Assembly (NCBI GenBank): GCA_041674345.1
Contig: JBAYVY010000243.1
Coordinates: forward strand, 1-5,653
Length of the DNA stretch: 5,653 bases
DNA from: JBAYVY01 sp041674345
GTDB taxonomy: Bacteria > Planctomycetota > Phycisphaerae > Phycisphaerales > Zrk34
Direction of reading: 5' to 3'
Shown: positions 1 through 5,221 of the stretch, one piece after another
How positions within the stretch are numbered: position 1 is the stretch's first letter
Layout: every line of letters begins with the position of its first letter
Program-made: the position numbers and the translations under genes
Notes under the pieces: model-generated
What the model saw: the letters and a program-made list of their open reading frames with translations, nothing else
The model's database searches: none
What the model was told of the DNA's origin: nothing

Positions 1-1045
1 ACCCCTCGATAAAGAAGTCGCGCAACTCATTCGCAAACGCATCAGCAATCGTGTGCCGATTTTGTTGATCGCCAACAAAGTCGATGACATGAAGCACGAA
101 GCCGACGCGGTGGAACTGGCGCAGCTCGGTTTCGGCGAACCCTTGCTGGTGTCGGCCCAGACCTCGCGCGGCAAGTGGGAGTTCATCGAAGCCATCGCCA
201 ATAATCTGGACTGGGACGCCGCGTCGCTCAAGCAGCCGCCGCGCAGCGAAATGATGATCGCCATTGTCGGCAAGCGCAACGCGGGCAAGAGCACGTTCGT
301 CAACGCGCTGGCCGGGAGCGAGCGCGTGATCGCCAGCGAACTGCCCGGCACGACGCGCGACAGCGTGGACGTGAAGTTCGCCTACGGCAGTCACGAGTTC
401 ACCGCCATCGACACCGCGGGGCTGCGTCGCAGCAAGAGCGTTGAAAATGATGTTGAGTATTACTCGATGCACCGCACGTTGCGCTCGATTCGCCGGGCGG
501 ATGTGGTGTTGCTGATGGTGGATGTGACGACGGAGATCAGCCAGGTCGATCAGAAGTTGTCGCAGGAGATTCAGGAGCATTACAAACCAGCGGTGATCGT
601 GCTGAACAAGTGGGATTTGGTGGAGGGGAAAAAGGAGCCGGAGGAGTTTTTGAAATATGTCGATCAGCAGTTGAAGGGGCTGGGTCACTGCCCGCTGGTG
701 TTCACATCGGCGATCAACAACGATCACGTGCATGAGGCGATCGAGTTGGCGGTGAAACTGCACAAGCAGGCATCGACGCGCATCGACACCAGCACGCTGA
801 ATGAGACGATGGAGCGGATATTGACGGCCAAGGGTCCGCGCACGCCGTCGGGTTCGCCGGTGCGGATTTACTATGTGACGCAGGTGCAGACCAACCCGCC
901 GACGGTGGTGCTGTTCGTGAACAACATGAAGGCGTTCGACAACAACTATCAGCGTTATCTGGTGAACGCGATGCGCGAGGCGGGATTGTACGAGGAGGTG
1001 CCGATCAAGCTGGTGGTGCGGCCGAAAAAGCGGGAGCAGATATAA
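1..1045 (+). CDS. der: Ribosome biogenesis GTPase Der (EngA), 5'-truncated by window edge
   Basis: Der is a tandem-GTPase protein that binds the 50S subunit during ribosome assembly. The frame is open from base 2, so the gene begins outside the window; the GTG at 53 lies inside the first G domain and is not the start. Seen here, numbering from that GTG: the end of G domain 1 (G4 motif NKVD at 8-11, G5-like SAQ at 34-36), then a complete G domain 2 with P-loop GKRNAGKS (73-80), switch TTRD (100-103), DTAG (120-123), NKWD (185-188) and SA (219-220). The C-terminal KH-like domain is recognisable from RIYYVTQV...NPPTVVLFVN to IKLVVRP (about 271-324). It ends with TAA, giving a normal Der C-terminus. 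The G1-G3 motifs of the first domain are outside the window. Glu and Asp codon choice changes midway (see findings). The identification is secure; the planctomycete flavour is an impression from memory of the family. Confidence 0.97.
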   Translation, partial: PLDKEVAQLIRKRISNRVPILLIANKVDDMKHEADAVELAQLGFGEPLLVSAQTSRGKWEFIEAIANNLDWDAASLKQPPRSEMMIAIVGKRNAGKSTFVNALAGSERVIASELPGTTRDSVDVKFAYGSHEFTAIDTAGLRRSKSVENDVEYYSMHRTLRSIRRADVVLLMVDVTTEISQVDQKLSQEIQEHYKPAVIVLNKWDLVEGKKEPEEFLKYVDQQLKGLGHCPLVFTSAINNDHVHEAIELAVKLHKQASTRIDTSTLNETMERILTAKGPRTPSGSPVRIYYVTQVQTNPPTVVLFVNNMKAFDNNYQRYLVNAMREAGLYEEVPIKLVVRPKKREQI

Positions 1046-1069
1046 TCGCGGTTAAGCGTGGGGTTTGCG

Positions 1070-1581
1070 ATGGCGGTGTTTCTCTACACGATTCATGCGT
1101 ATCGGTCGTGGATGCCGGACCACAAACGCGGGTTTGTTCTGCGGGGCAAAGGCATTCAGAAACCCGATGCGAAACGCGCGAGTTGGTATCACACTTTGGC
1201 GAAGCATGACCGCATGGTGTTCAGCGATGCGCGATGCGGGCAGATCATCGACGCGGTGAAAGAGGTGTGCGCGAACAAACAATGGCGATTGCACGGCGTC
1301 GTCGTGGTGTGGACGCATCTGCATCTGATCGTCAGTTGGGCGGCATATGCGGACGCACGGCGGGCGCGGGCGGTCATTAAGAAAGCGATCACGACATGGT
1401 TGCGCGATGCGACGGGCGAACATCGCAAATGGTTGTCAGGCGGCGGGAGCATCAACGTGTGCGCGATCGCGGGCACTACGAACACTTGATGAATGTGTAT
1501 TTACCGGGGCATCGGAAATATGGGGGGAGACAGTGGTATGAATCGCGTTCGGGGGAACCGCGGCTCGGAAGCCGCGGCTGA
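1070..1581 (+). pseudogene. RAYT/IS200-like HUH (Y1) transposase-family protein, frameshifted
   Basis: The first part, read in the frame of the ATG at 1070 (an in-frame GTG lies at 1058), has the pattern of single-strand-DNA HUH/Y1 proteins related to REP-associated transposases: FLYTIHAYRSWMPDHKRGFV near the N-terminus and VVWTHLHLIVSW carrying the HUH motif (H-L-H, 83 residues after the ATG). That frame reads ...RKWLSGGGS and then runs into unrelated sequence and a stop at 1489. The frame shifted by -1 at about 1440-1450 continues naturally as HQRVRDRGHYEHLMNVYLPG, which fits the C-terminal part of this family and supplies candidate catalytic tyrosines (HY, VY), and stops with TGA at 1579-1581. 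A GGGG at 1060-1063, six bases before the ATG, favours ATG over GTG. I infer one lost base (or two gained): a pseudogene, unless it is a sequencing error. It starts 24 bases after der and could be read from the same transcript. The last codons (EPRLGSRG) are made of the hairpin at 1558-1577, so the original C-terminus may have been altered too. Confidence 0.75.
1558..1577. repeat. Perfect GC palindrome, REP-like hairpin
   Basis: CCGCGGCT - CGGA - AGCCGCGG: an 8-bp perfect stem with a four-base loop, preceded by GGGGGAA. It overlaps the 3' end of the frameshifted HUH gene and lies between two convergent transcription units. The pairing is seen directly. A REP-type element served by the neighbouring RAYT-like protein is an inference from their adjacency. 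No T-run follows it on either strand, so it is not a classical intrinsic terminator, though it could still slow or stabilise transcripts from both sides. Confidence 0.6.
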
Positions 1582-1607
1582 TAAAGAGGGGGCGTTGCGG
1601 TTTTCTT

Positions 1608-1635
1608 ACATCGCACATCGCACATTGCACATTTC
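1608..1635. repeat. Heptamer tandem repeat (4 units)
   Basis: ACATCGC, ACATCGC, ACATTGC, ACATTTC in exact seven-base register, ending two bases before the stop codon of the minus-strand receiver-GAF gene. It lies in the 56-base gap between the convergent genes. No function is evident. Confidence 0.75.
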
Positions 1636-1637
1636 AT

Positions 1638-2765
1638 TCACGCGGCGAGGCCGCCTTCGTCTTCGGATTCGTCGTTGAACAGGTCGTGGTGGCGGTGGTG
1701 GATGCGGATGACTTTGACCAGGTGGCCGGCGAGCAGGGGGCCGGCGGCCTGGAGCAGTTCGAGGATGTCGTCGCCGAAGGGTTCGGCGTCTTCGCGGAAC
1801 AGCGCGATGCTGGCCAGCGATTCGCCGGTCTCATCGCGGCAGGCGACGGCGAGCAGGCATTGACCTTCAAGCCAGGCGGAGGTTTCGCCGAGGAACTCGG
1901 CGCATTGCGTGTCGCTGGTCAGATGCACGATGTCATCGCTGTCGTTGAGGCGGGGGGCGAGGTGATCCACGAGGTAATCGAGGACCAGGGGCATTTGGTC
2001 GCGTTCGTAGGAGTAATTGACGTATCCGCCGACGGAGTGCCCGCCGTCGTTGGCCGGGAGGAAGACGGCGATGTTGGCCGGGCCGACCTTGGCGACGAGG
2101 AACTCCAGTGTGCGGCGGAGGGTTTGTTCGAGGTCCAGTTCATCGGCGAGGGAGCTGCGCAGATCGCTGACCAGTTCGATGTGCTGGACCTGCGAGGCGA
2201 GGTCCTGGTAGGCGGTGACCAGATCGGCGCAGAGGACATCGACCTGCCGGCTGATCTGGTGACGCGCCTGGTTGAGTTCGCGGCAAAGGCGGCGGAGGCG
2301 GCTGACGCGCTGGGCGGCCTGTTGATCTCGGCGCTGCGAGTTGAGCGCGGCGTCGATGCGATGATTCAGGTCGGCCACGTTCAGGGGCTTGGCGATGAAA
2401 TCGACGGCCCCGGCGCGTATGGCGGCCAGCGCGGCGCTGAAGGTCGCCTGGCCGGTGACGATCATGGCGCGGATGTGCGGATGGTCGCGGCGGAGTTCCT
2501 CGGCGAACAGCAGCCCGTTGCCGTCCGGCAGCGACAGGTCGATCAGCACGAGATTGATCGGCTGATGCGACAGGACGTGACGGGCCTGTTCCAGGCAATC
2601 GGCCTGATGGACGCGGCGGGGGTGGCTGGCGGTGGCGGGGCGGGCGACGGCGTCGGAGATGGCGGCGGCGACATCGCGGTCATCTTCGACGACCAGGACG
2701 TGCAGGGGCCGGGAATCGGCGACCGGTTTGAAGTTCGTCGTGATCGGCGAATGAATGGAAGGCAC
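1638..2765 (-). CDS. Response regulator: receiver - coiled coil - GAF
   Basis: A 375-residue protein. The receiver domain covers about residues 22-140, with acidic pocket E27 D28 D29, phospho-acceptor D76 (LVLIDLSLPDG), switch T104 (MIVTGQ) and K126-P127 (FIAKPL), so it should be phosphorylatable. A charged helical linker follows (about 145-205, including RLRRLCRELNQARHQISRQV and LCADLVTAYQDLA), probably a dimerising coiled coil. A GAF-type domain spans about 207-352 (DLEQTLRRTLEFLVAKVGPANIAVFLP ... LLAVACRDETGESLASIALF shown only in part as motif guides). The C-terminus holds HHRHH (356-360) and an acidic tail. No DNA-binding, GGDEF, EAL or kinase domain is seen, so output is probably by protein contact or ligand binding. 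Start: GTG at 2765 with AGGAG six bases upstream. It follows the HDOD kinase by 56 bases on the same strand and is a likely phosphotransfer partner (inferred). The GAF call rests on pattern only; the ligand is unknown. Confidence 0.88.
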   Translation of the reverse strand: MPSIHSPITTNFKPVADSRPLHVLVVEDDRDVAAAISDAVARPATASHPRRVHQADCLEQARHVLSHQPINLVLIDLSLPDGNGLLFAEELRRDHPHIRAMIVTGQATFSAALAAIRAGAVDFIAKPLNVADLNHRIDAALNSQRRDQQAAQRVSRLRRLCRELNQARHQISRQVDVLCADLVTAYQDLASQVQHIELVSDLRSSLADELDLEQTLRRTLEFLVAKVGPANIAVFLPANDGGHSVGGYVNYSYERDQMPLVLDYLVDHLAPRLNDSDDIVHLTSDTQCAEFLGETSAWLEGQCLLAVACRDETGESLASIALFREDAEPFGDDILELLQAAGPLLAGHLVKVIRIHHRHHDLFNDESEDEGGLAA

Positions 2766-2771
2766 GGGGTA

Positions 2772-2776
2772 CTCCT
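2772..2776 (-). promoter_or_regulatory. Shine-Dalgarno site of the receiver-GAF gene
   Basis: AGGAG on the minus strand, six bases before the GTG at 2765. It decides the start codon of the receiver-GAF protein and contrasts with the kinase gene upstream, whose ATG is preceded by a C-run and lacks any such site. Confidence 0.7.
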
Positions 2777-2780
2777 GAAA

Positions 2781-2808
2781 GTCGGAAGTGGGAAGGCGGA
2801 AGGGGCAC
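2781..2808. repeat. Heptamer repeat in the kinase/receiver gap
   Basis: GTCGGAA, GTGGGAA, GGCGGAA and the weaker GGGGCAC in seven-base register (+ strand). It fills half of the 56-base gap between the kinase stop and the receiver-GAF start, directly upstream of the latter's ribosome binding site. Confidence 0.65.
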
Positions 2809-2816
2809 TTCGTGCC
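2804..2816. repeat. Short hairpin after the kinase stop codon
   Basis: GGCAC - TTC - GTGCC, a five-bp stem with a three-base loop, five bases beyond the TAG of the kinase gene. On the minus strand it reads GGCACGAAGTGCC, preceded by GGGT. There is no T-run, so it is more likely a repeat-type palindrome or an intercistronic RNA structure than a terminator. Confidence 0.45.
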
Positions 2817-2821
2817 ACCCG

Positions 2822-5128
2822 CTAAACGGAAACTTCTGATTCCTGACTTACGACTTCTGATTCCTGCAAACGCATGGTGAGTCTTATCGTCGCGGTGGTT
2901 CCCTGGTGGGGGGCGCTGGTCAGTTCCAGCGTGCCGTCGAGACCTTCGATCAGGCGTTGCGCCCGCGCCAGACCCAGGCCTGGTTGGCGGCCGGCGATCT
3001 TGGCGGAGAAGAACGGATCGAAGGCGTGTTCCAGGGTGTGAGCGTCCATGCCCACGCCGTCGTCGATGACCCGGATGATTAATCGGTCATCCAGCGGATC
3101 GACCTGAGTGACAACCTGCACGGGTTTTTCGGGCTGCGCCTCGTAGGCGTTGACCAATAATTCGGCGAGCACCTGCGCCAGGTGGGAGGCGTCGGTGCGG
3201 AGGGGCGGCATCTTCGCGGTGGGTTTGAACGACAGGGCGGGGACATGGGGCAGACGCTGGCGAACCAGATGCACGGCACGGGTCAGCACATCGTCGATGG
3301 CGACCGGCTCGAACTTCGGTCGGGGCGACTCGGCGAACAGGTGTAACGCGGTGATGAGGTCGCTGAGTTTCTGGGCCTGCTCGAACACGAGGGCGGCGTC
3401 GGCCTGTTCCTTGGTTCCCTTCTCCAGTTTCATCGACAACAGTTGAGCGCGGCCGCTGATGACGGCCAGGGGGTTGTTCATTTCGTGGGCGGCGCCGGCG
3501 GCCATTTCGCCGAGCCGGGCGAGGGATTGATTTCGCATCATCGCGTCCTGTGTTTCGGTGAGAACGCGATTGGCCTCGGCCAGTTGTTCGCCGAGGCGGC
3601 GTGCGCCTTCGTGCTGGGTGGCGGCGCCGATGGCGGCGCCCCAGGTGGCGGCGAGGGCTTCGAGGTGGCCGGGTTCGGGCAGTTCATCACGATCGTGGAC
3701 GAGAACGGCGGCGGTGCCCCAGGCGCAGGGCAGGGGCAGCAGATGCACGTTGCGCAGATCATCGAAACCGGCGAGGTAATCGGTGAGCCAGGGCAGGACG
3801 CCCATCCAGCCGACGGGCAATTCCTCGGCGCGACTGAGGGAAGAAAGCTGGGTGCAGTGGGGGGGCGGCTCGGCGAGTTGGGTATGAATGACGCGGCCGT
3901 CGTTGTTGTATTGATTGATCTGCCAGTCGGATTGGCCGGTGGGTTGGTAGATGATGGCGTAGTGGCCTTCGCCGAGGACGGCGGCGGCGGAGGCCGCGAC
4001 GTTGGTCAGCAGATCGGCGACATCGCGTCCGGTGCCGGCGGAACGGTGGAAGGCGGTGACGGCGGCGATGGTTTTGCCCTGGAGTCGTGAGTTTCGGCGT
4101 TGATATTCCAGTTGGGTGTTCAGCCGGCCCAGGACGTTGTTGGCCTGCATGATGGATTCGAGGAACAATTTTCGGCTGGGGGATTTGCCCAGTCCCAGTG
4201 CGGCGGCGCGTTTGTCGAGTTGTTCGTGGATTTCGGCGACGGCGTGTTCGATGCGTTTGGGGTCGAGTTGAAGTTCCTCGGCGTGTTCGGCCAGGACGTC
4301 GGGCATGACGTGGTTGCCGGAGTAACCGATGTGCTGTCGGCGGACGAGCAGGTCGGCCAGGCCGATCAGACCGATGAGGCGGCGGTGGGGCAGTTGCTGG
4401 GGCAGGGAGCGGTAGGACGAACCGTGGAGCCAGATGCAATCGGCGATGGCGTGTGAGAGGCCCCATTTGTCCGCCAGGCGTTTGCCGGTGGTGTGGTGGT
4501 CGATGCCGAGCAGTTTGCGTTCGACGACGGCGATGTCGGCCTGGGCGGATTCGGTGAGTTCGATGACGCGTTGATAGCTTCGGGGCAGGACGTGCTCGAG
4601 GGCGAGTTTGCCGATGTCGTGGAGCAGGCCGCAGACGAACGCCTCGGTGGGGATCAGGTCGTGATGTTCGTGATGGCGCTGGGCGATGAGTTCGGAGGCG
4701 ATGGCGACGGAGAGGCAATGTTTCCAGAAGTCGGCGCGCTCGAAGGAGGGCAGGCCGGTGTTGTCTTCATCGCCCTCCGTCCCTTCGTCCCTTTGTCCCT
4801 TCGTCCCTTTTTCATCCATGAAGGTTTCAAACACCTTGATGGACAACACGGCGTTGCGGATGGCGTCGAAGCCGAGCATGACGACGGCGCGGTCGATGGT
4901 GATGGTGGCGGAGCGCATGCCCGTGGCGGCGGAGCGGCAGAGGGAGAGGATTTTGCCGGTGAGGGAGGGATCGCCCTTGACCAGGTCGATGACCTGTTGG
5001 GCGTTGGAGTCTTCGGCGCTGGTGGCCTGGAGCAGTTTCATCGCGACGACGGGGAGTGTGGGCAGCGAATCAATCTGCTGAAGGATCAGTTCGATGCGGC
5101 GGGCGGAATGGGGATCGGGGGTGGGCAT
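2822..5128 (-). CDS. HDOD - GAF-like - HisKA/HATPase sensor histidine kinase
   Basis: A 768-residue soluble protein; no signal peptide or membrane segment is seen. The HDOD domain spans about 15-265: entry motif SLPTLPVVAMKLLQ, then FWKHCLSVAIASELIA (H136), GLLHDIGKLAL (H170-D171), DHHTTGKRLADKWGL (H211/H212), WLHG (H235) and GLADLL (D259). A GAF-like region lies at about 360-505. A helix leads into HisKA with phospho-acceptor H548 in AAHEMNNPLAVISGRAQLL, then HATPase_c: N-box ELLVNAYEA (N660), G1 DDGVGMD (689-695), F-box FDPFFSAK (703-710), G2 GLGLARAQRLIEGLDG (717-732). All kinase boxes are intact, so it should autophosphorylate. It lies 93 bases after one receiver gene and 56 before another, so both are candidate partners. 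The ATG at 5128 is needed because HDOD starts by residue 15, but no ribosome binding site precedes it. Oddities: a charged repeat-encoded insert at about 106-122 and a duplicated C-terminal tail QESEVVS/QESEVSV (755-768). HDOD domains commonly lack HD catalysis; whether this one binds metal is open. Confidence 0.92.
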   Translation of the reverse strand: MPTPDPHSARRIELILQQIDSLPTLPVVAMKLLQATSAEDSNAQQVIDLVKGDPSLTGKILSLCRSAATGMRSATITIDRAVVMLGFDAIRNAVLSIKVFETFMDEKGTKGQRDEGTEGDEDNTGLPSFERADFWKHCLSVAIASELIAQRHHEHHDLIPTEAFVCGLLHDIGKLALEHVLPRSYQRVIELTESAQADIAVVERKLLGIDHHTTGKRLADKWGLSHAIADCIWLHGSSYRSLPQQLPHRRLIGLIGLADLLVRRQHIGYSGNHVMPDVLAEHAEELQLDPKRIEHAVAEIHEQLDKRAAALGLGKSPSRKLFLESIMQANNVLGRLNTQLEYQRRNSRLQGKTIAAVTAFHRSAGTGRDVADLLTNVAASAAAVLGEGHYAIIYQPTGQSDWQINQYNNDGRVIHTQLAEPPPHCTQLSSLSRAEELPVGWMGVLPWLTDYLAGFDDLRNVHLLPLPCAWGTAAVLVHDRDELPEPGHLEALAATWGAAIGAATQHEGARRLGEQLAEANRVLTETQDAMMRNQSLARLGEMAAGAAHEMNNPLAVISGRAQLLSMKLEKGTKEQADAALVFEQAQKLSDLITALHLFAESPRPKFEPVAIDDVLTRAVHLVRQRLPHVPALSFKPTAKMPPLRTDASHLAQVLAELLVNAYEAQPEKPVQVVTQVDPLDDRLIIRVIDDGVGMDAHTLEHAFDPFFSAKIAGRQPGLGLARAQRLIEGLDGTLELTSAPHQGTTATIRLTMRLQESEVVSQESEVSV
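2832..2866. repeat. Heptamer repeat encoding the kinase C-terminal tail
   Basis: ACTTCTG, ATTCCTG, ACTTACG, ACTTCTG, ATTCCTG (+ strand): five seven-base units, containing a 14-base direct repeat at 2832-2845 and 2853-2866 with a period of 21. Because 21 is a multiple of three, the minus-strand reading gives QESEVVS followed by QESEVSV, beyond the natural end of the HATPase fold (TATIRLTMRL). Confidence 0.8.
3406..3421. repeat. Two-unit octamer repeat inside HisKA (tentative)
   Basis: GTTCCTTG, GTTCCCTT (+ strand). On the minus strand it encodes most of EKGTKEQ (about 569-575) in the loop between the two HisKA helices, echoing EKGTKGQ from the larger octamer array in the HDOD domain. Two units could be chance. 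Confidence 0.3.
4777..4808. repeat. Octamer tandem repeat inside the HDOD coding region
   Basis: CCGTCCCT, TCGTCCCT, TTGTCCCT, TCGTCCCT in exact eight-base register, with a decayed unit before it. On the minus strand it encodes the hydrophilic stretch KGTKGQRDEGTEGD between HDOD helices ending in SIKVFETF and starting ADFWKHC. The frame is preserved. Confidence 0.8.
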
Positions 5129-5144
5129 GGGGGGAAGGGAGTGA

Positions 5145-5176
5145 GGGACTAAGGGACTAAGGGACTAAGGGAAGAG
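5145..5176. repeat. Octamer tandem repeat upstream of the kinase gene
   Basis: Three identical GGGACTAA units (5145-5168) followed by GGGAAGAG, with a weaker GGGAGTGA just before at 5137. It occupies the leader of the kinase gene, ending 16 bases from its ATG. Confidence 0.85.
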
Positions 5177-5214
5177 AAGTATGCCGATTTCTTATCCCTC
5201 ATTCCCTCATTCCC
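5153..5214 (-). promoter_or_regulatory. Predicted long intercistronic RNA hairpin built from opposed octamer arrays
   Basis: The arms 5153-5178 and 5189-5214 face each other around a ten-base loop (5179-5188). Read as minus-strand RNA, GGGAUAAGAA pairs with UUCUCUUCCC (8 of 10), and each outer GGGAAUGA pairs with UUAGUCCC (7 of 8 including one G-U), about 22 of 26 positions. On the + strand the pairing is poorer. Its position between the stop of the first receiver and the kinase start suggests an effect on processing, stability or partial termination, but there is no U-run directly after it. Function is inferred. Confidence 0.5.
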
Positions 5215-5218
5215 TACT
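5195..5218. repeat. Octamer tandem repeat after the first receiver gene
   Basis: TCCCTCAT, TCCCTCAT, TCCCTACT (+ strand), possibly followed by a decayed TCCTTACA that runs into the stop codon of the receiver gene. It is oriented opposite to the GGGACTAA array. Confidence 0.75.
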
Positions 5219-5221
5219 TCC

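Noticed and set aside
1439..1456. Programmed -1 frameshifting in the HUH gene
   Set aside because: No X-XXY-YYZ slippery heptamer in the right frame and no evident stimulatory structure just downstream; a simple indel is more likely.
1558..1607. Intrinsic terminator between the convergent genes
   Set aside because: The hairpin is strong, but neither strand has a T-run right after the stem; the TTTTCTT at 1601 is over 20 bases away.
1493..1678. Small + strand ORF after the HUH gene
   Set aside because: Reads through the palindrome and heptamer repeat and into the opposing gene; no family resemblance.
1686..2825. A 379-codon open frame on the + strand opposite the receiver-GAF gene
   Set aside because: Its translation is Gly/Ala/Asp/Val-rich without domain motifs, typical of an antisense frame in GC-rich DNA; the minus strand carries clear receiver motifs and a ribosome binding site.
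3759..4718. A 319-codon Arg/Pro/His-rich minus-strand frame within the kinase gene
   Set aside because: Out-of-frame shadow of the kinase, with composition not like a folded protein.
3443..5152. Long + strand open frames opposite the kinase (3443-4090, 4100-4456, 4493-5152)
   Set aside because: Low-complexity Gly/Ala/Val products mirroring the kinase codons; no motifs or start signals.
5145..5218. Possible CRISPR array
   Set aside because: Units are only eight bases, contiguous and without spacers.
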